Below are positions 17,698-26,939 of a stretch of 64,000 bases of DNA, piece after piece. The notes below the pieces were generated by a model. It was given only the letters and a program-made list of their open reading frames with translations. It was not told the origin of the DNA and did not search any database. The stretch's first letter is position 1. The number at the start of each line of letters is the position of its first letter. The position numbers were made by a program, and so were the translations under genes. Source of the stretch: Chloroflexota bacterium (GTDB lineage: Bacteria > Chloroflexota > Dehalococcoidia > Lucifugimonadales > SAR202-VII-2); the NCBI GenBank assembly GCA_003228115.1, contig QEVV01000011.1, positions 1 to 64,000 on the forward strand, read 5' to 3'.

Positions 17698-18675
17698 TTG
17701 CCCCCTGAGATTATTGGCGCCTTTATGGCCTTGGGTGTGGGCTTTCTCTTCGCGGCGGGGGTAGTGATGGCGCGGGTGGGCCTAGTCAGCGTCCCGTCCA
17801 GCACTGGCAACCTCATTTCTGTGCTAAGCGGCTGGGTGCCCATTGCCGTCATAGCCGCCATCTTCTACCCCAATGAACTCTTCACCCTGCCTGCAGCTGC
17901 CTACCTATGGATGGTCGCCGTAGGAGCCATCAATTTTCCAATCGGGCGTTTCCTGAACCTGGCGAGCCTCAAGCTGCTTGGCGTGGCCCGCGCCAATCCC
18001 GTCATGGCAACCGCGCCCCTCTACTCCGCCTTCGTTGGTGTGGTCTTTCTGGACGAAAACATGACCTGGCCCATAGCCCTGGGCATCTTGATCACCATGG
18101 GCGGGGTTATCTTGGTCGTGACCTCGGCGATGAGGGGATCCCGCCCCCAGGCTCAGCCCGTCCCCAATGCCGGGGCTCCGGTTCCTGTAGGCGGCGCAAT
18201 TGCAACGACTTCCATCCTTTCCCGGCTCCGAACACCCTTCTACCTGGGATACGGATCAGCCTTCACCTCGGCGGTCGTGTACGGCATCATGCCCGCAATG
18301 AGCAAGCAGGCCATCTCCTACTCCGGCAACCCTATTGTCACAGCGTCCTTCACACTTCTGGCGGGTGGCTTGATCATGGCCCTGGCCATCGGCCCCCGCA
18401 TTCCTCGGGACCTGCGCATGTCGCCGCGACGAGGATTGGCCTTTGTGCTGGCCGGGGGGGTCACAATGACAGTCGGCGTCCTGCTGCTCTACAGCGCCGT
18501 GTTGCGGGCCCCGGTCATTGTGGTGTCTCCCATCGTCTCTCTCCAACCGGTTATTGCTCTCATAATGGCCCACTTCTTCCTACAGAAGCTGGAACGAATT
18601 ACCTGGCCGCTCGTCCTGGGGACACTCCTTGTCGTTGCAGGGGTCGTTGCTATAACTTTCGGCATTGAAACCTAG
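17698..18675 (+). CDS. EamA/DMT-family membrane transporter, copy B
   Basis: A paralog of the carrier at 15146, with two EamA halves and about ten membrane helices. Shared segments include RVGL.VPSSTGNLIS, IFYP.ELFTLPAAAYLW and NFPIGRFLN. The reading frame is open to 17644, but TTG at 17698 is preferred: it has a perfect AGGAGG five bases upstream and matches the N-terminus of copy A. A -10-like TACAAT lies at about 17647. The stop codon falls inside a short tandem repeat. Confidence 0.85.
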   Translation: MPPEIIGAFMALGVGFLFAAGVVMARVGLVSVPSSTGNLISVLSGWVPIAVIAAIFYPNELFTLPAAAYLWMVAVGAINFPIGRFLNLASLKLLGVARANPVMATAPLYSAFVGVVFLDENMTWPIALGILITMGGVILVVTSAMRGSRPQAQPVPNAGAPVPVGGAIATTSILSRLRTPFYLGYGSAFTSAVVYGIMPAMSKQAISYSGNPIVTASFTLLAGGLIMALAIGPRIPRDLRMSPRRGLAFVLAGGVTMTVGVLLLYSAVLRAPVIVVSPIVSLQPVIALIMAHFFLQKLERITWPLVLGTLLVVAGVVAITFGIET

Positions 18676-18701
18676 CCTTATAATTGAAACCTGGCCTTAT
18701 A
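18664..18701. repeat. Two tandem 19-bp repeats over a stop codon
   Basis: ATTGAAACCTAGCCTTATA occurs at 18664-18682 and again, with one mismatch, at 18683-18701. The first copy contains the stop codon of the DMT carrier. This is probably a recent slippage duplication. Confidence 0.85.
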
Positions 18702-18885
18702 TATGAAGAGAGTGAGTTGGGTCATCGCGCCTCATTTGCTCCGAATAACGTCCCTTGACTTGCTTGGGCCTAGTCGCTTCGTCAAAACCCACCGCACCAG
18801 GCCAAGGCCAAATAACTTGACAAGCAGACAAAGAATCATATATATCTACGCGGCAGTTGTGGCTTGCCGAGCCTAAGGAGGGATC

Positions 18886-20013
18886 ATGGCCAATCTAGAA
18901 ATCATCATCGACGGCGACGGCCATATATTTGAGGACATGGTGGAGTTGCGAAAGCATCTACCGTATCCTTTGAATAAGACCAACGTGACGCAGACCCTAA
19001 GCGTCTTTCCCCAGATTGATCACATCCATCACGGGCTGGGAATGAACCCTCCCGACACCTTCGGCATTGGCTCTGACGGCGTCTTCCGAAACCCAGGCGT
19101 TCCGGGCTGGCACGAGTTCATGGAGAAAGCCGGCATCGAGTCTACTGTCGTGTACCCCACGGCTGCCTTGGGTTATGGACGGATGACAGACGTGGACTAT
19201 GCGATCCTGGCCTGCCGGGCCTACAACGATTGGCTAGCAGAAGCCTATGTACAGAACGACAGCCGGTTCAATGGGGTAGCCCTCCTACCAATGCAAGAGC
19301 CCCAGGCAGCCGTTGAGGAGTTACGCCGGGCCGTAAACGATTTGGGGATGGTTGGGGCCATGCTTCCTTCCACTGGCCTCAAGTCGCCCCTCGGCGACCC
19401 GGAGTACTGGCCGGTCTATGCGGAGGCTGAGCGCCTTGGCTGTGCAATGGCCATTCACGGGGGCGCGCACCAAGACTTGGGAATGAACACCATGAACAAA
19501 GTGGGGCCCATCCATGCCATTGGCCACCCCACTGGTATCATCATCAACTTCGGCAGCATGATCTTCAATGGCGTTTTCGATAGGTTCCCAACGCTGAAGG
19601 TCGGATTCCTAGAGGCTGGGGTTAGCTGGCTTTTGGTGGCACTGGAGCGCTTCTCAGGGTCCTACCATGCCGTCGAGCCTTTCCCTCCTAGCAATGGCTT
19701 TCCGTACCGGCCCCACATGGACCTCCACGCAGGGGAAGAGGCCGCCGATTACGTCAAGCGCCTCATCAAGCAAGGCAACATTTTTATTGGGGTGGAGGGT
19801 GATGAGCTCACCTTGGCCTTCGCAGTGAAGGAAGTTGGACCCGAACCCTTCATATACTCCTCTGACTTCCCTCACGAGGTGAACATACACACCGTCCGTG
19901 ACGAGATCCAGGAGTTACTCGATAACGAGGAACTGACTGCGGAGGAAAAGGAAGGCATCCTCCACAAGAACTCGCAGAAGTTCTACGGCCTAACGCCGGT
20001 GGCTGCGGTTTAG
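18886..20013 (+). CDS. Amidohydrolase_2 family protein, paralog 1 of a pair
   Basis: A 375-residue ACMSD-like metal-dependent hydrolase or decarboxylase. It has IIDGDGHIFED at the N-terminus, AIHGGAHQDLG mid-protein and the C-terminal YSSDFPHEVN metal-ligand loop. ATG at 18886 is preceded by TAAGGAGG. It is strongly similar to the gene at 21418, and the TRAP binding protein gene lies between the two. The pair probably acts on the imported compound or its isomers. The substrate is not known. Confidence 0.88.
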   Translation: MANLEIIIDGDGHIFEDMVELRKHLPYPLNKTNVTQTLSVFPQIDHIHHGLGMNPPDTFGIGSDGVFRNPGVPGWHEFMEKAGIESTVVYPTAALGYGRMTDVDYAILACRAYNDWLAEAYVQNDSRFNGVALLPMQEPQAAVEELRRAVNDLGMVGAMLPSTGLKSPLGDPEYWPVYAEAERLGCAMAIHGGAHQDLGMNTMNKVGPIHAIGHPTGIIINFGSMIFNGVFDRFPTLKVGFLEAGVSWLLVALERFSGSYHAVEPFPPSNGFPYRPHMDLHAGEEAADYVKRLIKQGNIFIGVEGDELTLAFAVKEVGPEPFIYSSDFPHEVNIHTVRDEIQELLDNEELTAEEKEGILHKNSQKFYGLTPVAAV

Positions 20014-20059
20014 CACCATTGGCCGGTTCGCAATTCAATTTCGTCCGAAGGGGGTTTCG

Positions 20060-21247
20060 ATGAAGCGGAAGACGCTTTTGTTAGCAGTAGTAGCGGTTAT
20101 TGCCGCCTTGTTTGTGGCTGCCTGCGGCAGCGATCCTACGGCCGTGCCGGCGGCAACCAACACGCCCGCAGCTGGCGACCCTACTATGGCGCCAGACAGC
20201 ACCACGGCTCCAACGACAACACCACAGCCAACTAGCACGACGGCGCCCGGTCAGGCAACGCCGACGAGGGTAGTGCCAACGGCAACGCCAACAGCGGCAC
20301 CGGTGGTAGTGGAAGAGGTTAAGATCGACTTCCTGACCGCTTGGAGTGAACTCGTGGACGCGATCGGGGACGGGTACTTCCCGCTTCGTGACGCTATCGA
20401 GGGCCTCAGCGGTGGGGCCATGACGGTGAACACGATCGGGCCAGACGCTGTGCATGCTTTCGAGCAACTGGCTCCGGTGCGTGACGGCGTGTTCGACATG
20501 CTCTTCACACACGGTTCTTACCACGCCGACTTTACGACGCTCGCTTCGGCCTTCGACCTAGCGGCTGCCACACCCGCCGTCTGGGAAGAGTGCGGCGCCA
20601 GTGATTTGCTGCGCCAGGCCTACCAGGACAACGTAGGCGTCCGGTTCTTGGGCTTCCTTCCCACGGACTTGGGCTACCGGTTCATGACCAAGGAACTCCA
20701 GCCCATCCCCGACTTGACGGGACTGAAGCTTCGTGGCTCCGCAGCATTCGAGCCCCTGTACAGCGCCCTAGGCGGCATCACGGTGAACCTGCCGATCACT
20801 GAGGTTTACACTGCGCTTCAGAAGGACATCATCGACGGCTTGGCCATGGGCGCGCCTGAGGCGATCGCCTACAAGTTCAAGTTCTATGAAGTAGCCAGCT
20901 ACCTGTACGGGCCTCCCTTTAGCGCCAGCGGCATCACACTCATAGCCAACAACGACTGGTGGCATGCCCTGTCTGACGCCCAGCAGGATGTCATCAACCG
21001 TTCCGTTGCCCACGCCCAGACGGAGTACCGCAACAACTCCCAGTCGAAGGTTGGCGAATACCTTAGCCTGCTGGAGGGAGAGGGCGTGACTCTGGTGGAC
21101 CTCTCGGGGGCAGAGAACGCCGTGCTTCAGGACACCTACTTCAACTCCACCATGGACAAGTTCATCACCAATGCAGACCCGGTCTACGGCCGCCGCATGA
21201 CTGATATCACCAACTGTGCAAAGGCTAGAGAAGGTTGGCCCAACTAG
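20060..21247 (+). CDS. dctP: TRAP transporter substrate-binding protein, lipoprotein
   Basis: A 395-residue extracytoplasmic binding protein. The signal peptide ends in the lipobox VAAC (Cys22), and a Pro/Thr/Ala linker (about 25-85) ties the binding domain to the membrane, as expected in an organism with a single membrane. The DctP signature is present: LTGLKLRGSAAFEPLYSALG followed by LPITEVYTALQKDIIDGLAMG. Such proteins bind carboxylates for Na+-driven uptake. Its membrane partners DctQ and DctM are at 22589-24543, beyond an amidohydrolase gene and a terminator-like hairpin. Confidence 0.92.
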   Translation: MKRKTLLLAVVAVIAALFVAACGSDPTAVPAATNTPAAGDPTMAPDSTTAPTTTPQPTSTTAPGQATPTRVVPTATPTAAPVVVEEVKIDFLTAWSELVDAIGDGYFPLRDAIEGLSGGAMTVNTIGPDAVHAFEQLAPVRDGVFDMLFTHGSYHADFTTLASAFDLAAATPAVWEECGASDLLRQAYQDNVGVRFLGFLPTDLGYRFMTKELQPIPDLTGLKLRGSAAFEPLYSALGGITVNLPITEVYTALQKDIIDGLAMGAPEAIAYKFKFYEVASYLYGPPFSASGITLIANNDWWHALSDAQQDVINRSVAHAQTEYRNNSQSKVGEYLSLLEGEGVTLVDLSGAENAVLQDTYFNSTMDKFITNADPVYGRRMTDITNCAKAREGWPN

Positions 21248-21275
21248 GCCCGCCTCTTAGATTGCAATAAGCGGC

Positions 21276-21317
21276 GCAGTGCCCCTGTACGGCCGAACGG
21301 CTGTACAGGGGCACTGC
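21276..21317 (+). terminator. Strong hairpin after dctP
   Basis: Perfect 15-bp arms (GCAGTGCCCCTGTAC and its complement) with a 12-base loop that is itself partly self-complementary. No T-run follows, so it may attenuate transcription or stabilise the dctP message, giving excess binding protein over DctQM. Confidence 0.65.
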
Positions 21318-21417
21318 GTATCGAACGAACTGGAGAATGAAGCGCTGCTGACAGCGCATTTCGTCAACAGGTACGCGTAATCGCGGCGAAACGCGCCGCA
21401 ACGTTGTGGGAGGTCAC

Positions 21418-22518
21418 ATGGCTAACCTAGAGATGGTTATCGACGGCGACGGCCACATATTCGAGGACTACGAGGCTATAAGGAAGCACTTTCGCTATCC
21501 CCTGAACCAATCGAATATTGGCAGAATCTTCGGTGTCTTCCCGCAGCTGGACCATCTCCACCACGGCCTTATGTTCAATCCCCCTGACGCTTTCGGAATT
21601 ACCGATGGCGTGTTCACAGACCCCGGTCCCAAGGGATGGCTTGAGTTCATGGACAAGGCGGGGCTTGAAGCGGCCGTCCTCTACCCCACAGGAGCGCTCG
21701 GCTATGGAAGGATCATCGATGCAGACTTCGCCATCCAGGCTTGCGCTGCCTACAACGATTGGTTGTCAGAGGCCTATGTCCGAAGCGACTCCCGCTTCAA
21801 GGGCATGGCGCTCATCCCCATGCAGGAACCTCAGGCGGCAGTGGAGGAATTGCGCAGGGCCATCAACGAGCTTGGCCTGGTCGGCGCAATGGTGCCCTCC
21901 ACCGGTTTGAAGACTCACCTGGGCGCAAAGGAATACTGGCCTATTTACGAAGAGGCCGCTCGGCTGGGATGCGCGCTGGGGGTGCATGGTGGTGCTCACC
22001 AAGACATGGGAATGAACAACTTGAACGTGTTCGCCGCCATCCACGCAGTGGGACATCCAATGGGGATCATGATTGGCTTGGCCAGTCTTGTGTTCAACGG
22101 CGTCTTCGACAAGTTCCCCACGCTTAAAGTGGGCTTCTTGGAAGGTGGCGCCGCCTGGTTGCTCACTGCCTTGGAGCGGTTCAGCGGTTCATACGGCGCA
22201 TTTACGCCGTTCGACCCACGGGGAGAGCTGATCCAACTCAAGGATGGAGAGTCAGTGGGAGACTACGTGACTCGGCACATCAAAGCAGGACACATCCGTG
22301 TGGGTATTGAGGGAGACGAGCCATCCCTGCCTTTCGCAGTCAAGACGATCGGTCCTGAAGCCTGGATGTTCTCATCAGACTTCCCCCACGAGGTAAACCT
22401 AGCTAGCGTTCGCGGAGAGATTGAGGAATTGCTTGAAATGGAGGCCCTGACCTCCGACGAGAAACAGGCGATCCTCTATAGCAACTCTCAAGAGTTCTAC
22501 ACCGTCACCCCAGCCTAG
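21418..22518 (+). CDS. Amidohydrolase_2 family protein, paralog 2 of a pair
   Basis: About 366 residues, closely related to the product of 18886 along the full length (VIDGDGHIFED, LYPTGALGYGRI, GVHGGAHQDMGMNN, FSSDFPHEVN). ATG at 21418 is chosen over the in-frame start 12 bases upstream because it has a GGGAGG site and aligns with the paralog. It lies between dctP and dctQM, so it should be co-regulated with transport. The pair may act on two related substrates. Confidence 0.88.
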   Translation: MANLEMVIDGDGHIFEDYEAIRKHFRYPLNQSNIGRIFGVFPQLDHLHHGLMFNPPDAFGITDGVFTDPGPKGWLEFMDKAGLEAAVLYPTGALGYGRIIDADFAIQACAAYNDWLSEAYVRSDSRFKGMALIPMQEPQAAVEELRRAINELGLVGAMVPSTGLKTHLGAKEYWPIYEEAARLGCALGVHGGAHQDMGMNNLNVFAAIHAVGHPMGIMIGLASLVFNGVFDKFPTLKVGFLEGGAAWLLTALERFSGSYGAFTPFDPRGELIQLKDGESVGDYVTRHIKAGHIRVGIEGDEPSLPFAVKTIGPEAWMFSSDFPHEVNLASVRGEIEELLEMEALTSDEKQAILYSNSQEFYTVTPA

Positions 22519-22588
22519 ATAGGGGCGTTGGCTCACCTGACCTTCTAATTTGGCATGAAGGAAAGGAATCAAGCAGAGCGGATGAACT

Positions 22589-23137
22589 ATGCAAGAAACC
22601 TTTGAACAGGTTCTCAAGATAGCCGGCATCTGGTTTGACAGGCTCATGCTGGCAATGGCGGCCTTTGGGGCCGTCCTCATCCTGGCAATGGCGCTCATCA
22701 TCGGCTACGACGTCTTGATGCGCCGGGTCTTCGACTCACCAACAATCTGGGCGCTGGATGTCACCGAGTATGCACTGTTATACGTGACCTTTCTGGCTGC
22801 TCCCATTGTCCTGAGGAGGGAAGGTCACGTACGTATGACCGCTATTAGCGAAATCCTTAGGCCCACCCCACGAAAGGTCTTGTACATCGGGGGCATGATC
22901 GCGGCCTCCATAGCCAGCGGCATCTTGGCCTGGCAAAGCCTCTTCACATTGCTTGACCAGATTGAAAGGTCGTCTTCAATTCTTGGCGGCATCCGGGTCC
23001 CTCAGCCGCTGGTTTTCTGGATCATCCCCTTTGGTTTTTTCCTGCTCAGCCTCCAGTCAATGCGTATGGCAGTGGCCTCCCTGACAGCCTTCCTAAGGCA
23101 TGAGGAGACTGAGCAGAAAGCAAGCGCCGGTATCTAA
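22589..23137 (+). CDS. dctQ: TRAP transporter small membrane subunit
   Basis: A 182-residue protein with four predicted membrane helices. It contains the DctQ-type sequence IIGYDVLMRRVFDSPTIWALDVTEYALLY, the hallmark around the second helix. It forms the membrane complex with DctM, encoded 98 bases downstream. Position and family are clear. The substrate follows from DctP and is probably a carboxylate. Confidence 0.92.
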   Translation: MQETFEQVLKIAGIWFDRLMLAMAAFGAVLILAMALIIGYDVLMRRVFDSPTIWALDVTEYALLYVTFLAAPIVLRREGHVRMTAISEILRPTPRKVLYIGGMIAASIASGILAWQSLFTLLDQIERSSSILGGIRVPQPLVFWIIPFGFFLLSLQSMRMAVASLTAFLRHEETEQKASAGI

Positions 23138-23235
23138 AATCGTACCGAGTCTCGGAAGGCGGGTAGGAAGGCAGCACCCTTGCTATGCCACAGCGACGAA
23201 GGTTTAAACGAAGGTTGAAAGGCATGGAGCGATAG

Positions 23236-24543
23236 ATGGAGTGGTATTTCGTTCTCATCATTTTCTTCGCCATGTTGCTGGTATTCTTTGCCACCGGCAT
23301 GCCGGTGGCCTTCGCCTTTGCTCTGCTAAACATCGTGGGACTGGCCTGGTGGGTTGATGGGACCAAGGGTTGGCTCCTTCTCCCAGCCAGCGCCTATCGT
23401 TCCGTGGCAAGTTTTAATTTGATCGCCGTTCCCATGTTCTTCCTCATGGGTGAGGTCCTCTTCCAGTCCCGCGTCATAGAGCTGACCATCGATGTACTGG
23501 ACCGGTGGGTGGGCAAAATTCGCGCCCGTCTTTTGTTCGTTGCCCTTGGCGCAGGAACGGCCCTAGCCACTCTGAGTGGGGCCGGAATGGCAGATACAGC
23601 GCTCATTGGAGCAACCCTCCACCCTGAAATGGAAAAGCGCGGCTATGACCGCCGCCTAAGCCTCGGGACCATCATGTCTGCGGGCTTGCTGGCCGCCATC
23701 ATTCCCCCCAGTGCCCTTGCTGTGCTCCTTGGAAGCCTCGCCGAGGTGTCCATCGCAGCCTTGTTGGTCGGTGGACTCATTCCGGGCCTCGTCATGTCCA
23801 CCATTTACGCCATTTACATTTACACCCGTGTCCGGCTCAACCCAAGCCTTGCACCCGAATACGCCGCTGAAGGCGTCACGTGGAAATTCCGCTTGATCGG
23901 CCTTGTCCAGATATCACCCTTGGCCGTGATCGTTCTCATGGTCATGGGATTCATCATCTTCGGTGTCACGACTCCCAGCGAAGCAGCGGCCACGGGAGCG
24001 ATTGGAGCTTTCATCGTAGCGGCGATATACCGGCGTTTGAGCTTCTCAGTGACCCGCCGGGCATTGATGGGCACGCTCTACATCGCCGGTATGGTCTTCC
24101 TCATCATTACGGGAGCCACTGCCCTTGGGCAGCTTCTTTCCCTCACCGGCGCAACGCGGGAGTTTCTGCGAGTCCTCACCGAGCTTCCTGTTTCGGATGT
24201 CGTTCTCCTCATCATCATCCAGTTGGCCGTTATGTTGCTGGGATTCTTCATTGACCAGCTCTCCATCATGCTGGTGGCCATTCCCATCCTAATTCCAATC
24301 GTAAACGGGCTCGGCTTCGACCCGGTGTGGTTCTGGGTCATCTTCCTTATGAACATCTCCGTGGCAGCTATCACGCCGCCCTTCGGGTTGGTGCTGTTCG
24401 CCCTGAAGGGCGTTGTGCCCAAGGCGACCATGACAGACCTCTACCGAGCCAGTCTGCCATTCATAGCTTTGGACATTGTGGCGATTGGCTTCGTGATTGC
24501 CTTCCCCGGCATAGCTACCTGGCTGCCGAGCAAAATCGCCTAA
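23236..24543 (+). CDS. dctM: TRAP transporter large membrane subunit
   Basis: A 435-residue integral membrane protein with about 12 helices of the DctM/UIT family, the Na+-coupled translocation channel. Family features include GAGTALATLSGAGMADTALIG near residues 100-120, LSLGTIMSAGLLAAIIPPSA, and the C-terminal MNISVAAITPPFGLVLFALKG. The ATG at 23236 has a GGAG site. A terminator follows, which ends the transport unit. Confidence 0.94.
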   Translation: MEWYFVLIIFFAMLLVFFATGMPVAFAFALLNIVGLAWWVDGTKGWLLLPASAYRSVASFNLIAVPMFFLMGEVLFQSRVIELTIDVLDRWVGKIRARLLFVALGAGTALATLSGAGMADTALIGATLHPEMEKRGYDRRLSLGTIMSAGLLAAIIPPSALAVLLGSLAEVSIAALLVGGLIPGLVMSTIYAIYIYTRVRLNPSLAPEYAAEGVTWKFRLIGLVQISPLAVIVLMVMGFIIFGVTTPSEAAATGAIGAFIVAAIYRRLSFSVTRRALMGTLYIAGMVFLIITGATALGQLLSLTGATREFLRVLTELPVSDVVLLIIIQLAVMLLGFFIDQLSIMLVAIPILIPIVNGLGFDPVWFWVIFLMNISVAAITPPFGLVLFALKGVVPKATMTDLYRASLPFIALDIVAIGFVIAFPGIATWLPSKIA

Positions 24544-24565
24544 GTCTCCTAACGGCCTCGAATAG

Positions 24566-24599
24566 AGCAGAGGCTCCCATTCAGAAGGGAGCCTCTGCT
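24566..24599 (+). terminator. Terminator-like hairpin after dctM
   Basis: Perfect 13-bp arms (AGCAGAGGCTCCC and its complement) with an 8-base loop, about 20 bases after the dctM stop and before the next MFS gene. Confidence 0.75.
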
Positions 24600-24663
24600 G
24601 CTCTTGACGACAAACGAACCCTAGGACACGTTCTTTTCCTCACGTCGCAGGACGGAGCAGCCC

Positions 24664-25884
24664 ATGGCATCCGGCATCCGCACCCCAGCCGCCCCCGGAT
24701 TCTCAAGTCGTCAACGTTTGGCCTTCCTCGTTGTTGCTGTTCTTGGGCACCTAGTGAAGCATATCTTCGCCTCCGGGTTCTACATTGTGCTGCCCGAGAT
24801 CAAGACCGGGCTGGAGTTATCCAACGTCCAGGTCGGAACCATGTCCATGGTACGAAACATTGCGGGCGGCCTTGCCAACATACCAGCGGGCTTTTTGGCG
24901 GATCGCTACGCCCACCGGCGAGAAATCATCCTTGGCTTGACGTTACTGGCTACGGGTGTTTTCACTCTCCTACTGGGCCTAGCCACAAACTATTGGTACG
25001 CCATAATCGTCTCCAGCATCCTTATAGGCATCATCTCATTCTGGCATCCGGCAGCAATTGCTTCTCTTTCCAGCATCTTTGCCGAACGGCGCGGCTTCGC
25101 CCTTTCGCTCCATGGGACCGGCGCCAGTGCAGGTGAGGCTTTAGGCCCTGTCTTAGTCGGCGCCCTTCTGGGCGTGTTGTTCTGGCGCACGCTTCTTCAG
25201 GGGAGTATCGTCCCCGCTTTTCTCGTTGGAATAGCCGTGTGGCTGATCCTTCGATCACTGCCACGGCCAGAGGCCGCCTCCTTCACCATGCGGGACTATC
25301 TGGCGTCGATAGGCCGACTGGCGGGCAACCGTCGACTGCTCTTGCTGTTGGTGATAGTAGGAGGATTCGCGGGCGGGGGAATTGTCCTAGTGACCTTCAT
25401 GCCCATATACCTGCGCGAAGACCAAGGCCTATCGTCGCTGACGGTGGGCCTGTACCTGGCATCGGGGCAGGTTGCCGGAATTGGCGCTCAGCCAATCATG
25501 GGCTATCTTTCCGACCGCATAGGCCGCAAAGCTGTATTGGCCCCCGCCATGACCCTCCTGGCCTTGGGCTATACGGCCCTGTATTTTGTCCCGGACGGAT
25601 GGCCCTTCGTGCTGGTCCTCGTGGCCTCCGGGGCTTTCGTCTTCTCCCTGATGTCCATCATCCTCGCCGCCGCGATGGATGTCGTCGACGAAAGCGTTCG
25701 ATCCATCACTGTGTCGTTCATGTACGCGTCCACAGTCGGCTTTGCCGGGCTTGCGCCCGCCATTGGAGGCTTCGTGGCTGACGCTCACGGCACGCAGACC
25801 ACGTTCATCCTTGCTGGAGCCACAGTGGGGGTGGGAGCTGTCTTGGCCTGGGTCGCTCCCTGGCAGGCTCCGCGTGAGACCTAA
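24664..25884 (+). CDS. MFS transporter
   Basis: A 406-residue major facilitator with 12 hydrophobic segments. The loop motif GFLADRYAHRREI follows helix 2, and its second-half equivalent is GYLSDRIGRKAV. GTGASAGEALGPVLVG resembles the motif C of H+ antiporters. ATG at 24664 has a GGAG site. It overlaps the end of the convergent LLM gene by 4 bases. Its position suggests export or uptake linked to the catabolic cluster, but the substrate is unknown. Confidence 0.88.
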   Translation: MASGIRTPAAPGFSSRQRLAFLVVAVLGHLVKHIFASGFYIVLPEIKTGLELSNVQVGTMSMVRNIAGGLANIPAGFLADRYAHRREIILGLTLLATGVFTLLLGLATNYWYAIIVSSILIGIISFWHPAAIASLSSIFAERRGFALSLHGTGASAGEALGPVLVGALLGVLFWRTLLQGSIVPAFLVGIAVWLILRSLPRPEAASFTMRDYLASIGRLAGNRRLLLLLVIVGGFAGGGIVLVTFMPIYLREDQGLSSLTVGLYLASGQVAGIGAQPIMGYLSDRIGRKAVLAPAMTLLALGYTALYFVPDGWPFVLVLVASGAFVFSLMSIILAAAMDVVDESVRSITVSFMYASTVGFAGLAPAIGGFVADAHGTQTTFILAGATVGVGAVLAWVAPWQAPRET

Positions 25885-26816
25885 GCCCGGGATTCGACCT
25901 TGGGCACCACCGCCTCCGCAAAGTGCTCAAGCATACGAACGCAGTGGTCAAAGTCAGCGGTGCGGAAGTCATAGGTGAGTTGGTGGATTCCCATGTCCCA
26001 GCAGCGCAACACATCCTCAATAACCGCTTGAGTAGTCCCAACAACGGCTCCATTCGACTGAACTGTGCTTGCGTCAAGAATTCCTAGGTCTGTGAAATGC
26101 AGGCTTCGCTTCAGCGAGATTGCAATCTCGCTGAAATCTCGGCCCAACGCCTCAGTCCGCTCTCTTAAGTAGGGCAGCAGTCCTTCCACATACTCAGGCG
26201 TCTGACGGGTGGGATGCCAAGCATCTCCGTAAGCAACAGTTCTCTGAATGGCCCTCTTGGAATGCCCGCCTACCCAGATGGGAATGCAAGGCTTCTGCAC
26301 CGGCTTAGGGTAGGCAAGAACGCCATCAATGTTGAAGAACTGTCCCTTGAAGGTGAGGGGCTCGTCCGACCAGGCCGTCTTGAAAATCTGGAGCGACTCG
26401 TCTGTAAGGGCTCCCCTATCGGCGTAAGAAACGCCCAGAGCGTCAAACTCCTTTTCCAGCCATCCCACCCCTACACCACAAATCGCCCTGCCACCGGTCA
26501 GAACATCAAGGGTGGCCATCATCTTCGCCTGAAGCAGCGGATGCCGATAAGGAACGATGAGCACTGTCGTGCCAATGCGGATGCGCTTGGTGTGGGCAGC
26601 AACATAGCTGAGGAGAGTCACTACCTCTAGAAACGGTGTATTCCCAGGCCTAAAGGAGCCGTCAGTCGTGTAGGGATACTGGTTGGTGGGGGCTTCCGGA
26701 AGGACGATGTGGTCGCCGGCCCACAGCGAGTCGAAGCCAAGCTCATCTGCGGCCCTGGCGAACCGGCACAGACCGTCCACGTCAAGGGAATTGGGTAAAG
26801 CGAATCCGAAAAGCAT
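25881..26816 (-). CDS. LLM-class F420/FMN-dependent oxidoreductase
   Basis: A 311-residue luciferase-like monooxygenase-fold protein of the type usually annotated as F420-dependent (TIGR03619-like). Recognisable parts are GFDSLWAGDHIVLP, IRIGTTVLIVPYRHPLLQAKMMATLD and the GVGVGWLEKEFDALGV loop, then IPIWVGGHSKRAI. Whether it uses F420H2 or FMNH2 cannot be decided here. It follows the CoxSML operon on the same strand after about 120 bases, which may place it in the same oxidative pathway. Confidence 0.9.
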   Translation of the reverse strand: MLFGFALPNSLDVDGLCRFARAADELGFDSLWAGDHIVLPEAPTNQYPYTTDGSFRPGNTPFLEVVTLLSYVAAHTKRIRIGTTVLIVPYRHPLLQAKMMATLDVLTGGRAICGVGVGWLEKEFDALGVSYADRGALTDESLQIFKTAWSDEPLTFKGQFFNIDGVLAYPKPVQKPCIPIWVGGHSKRAIQRTVAYGDAWHPTRQTPEYVEGLLPYLRERTEALGRDFSEIAISLKRSLHFTDLGILDASTVQSNGAVVGTTQAVIEDVLRCWDMGIHQLTYDFRTADFDHCVRMLEHFAEAVVPKVESRA

Positions 26817-26873
26817 CAGGGAAAGACCCTCACCTTAATCCCCCCCCGACTACCGGAGAGGAGACCCGAATCT

Positions 26874-26894
26874 CTTCCCCCCACTTGGGGGAAG
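26874..26894. repeat. Small C/G-rich hairpin in the LLM-CoxL gap
   Basis: CTTCCCCC and GGGGGAAG flank a 5-base loop inside a purine/pyrimidine-rich intergenic segment. It looks like the dispersed REP-like hairpins of many bacteria and could act as a processing or weak termination element. Confidence 0.45.
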
Positions 26895-26939
26895 GCTAGG
26901 AAGGGGGTCCCCCTGTCCCTTTCCTGACACAGAAAAACG

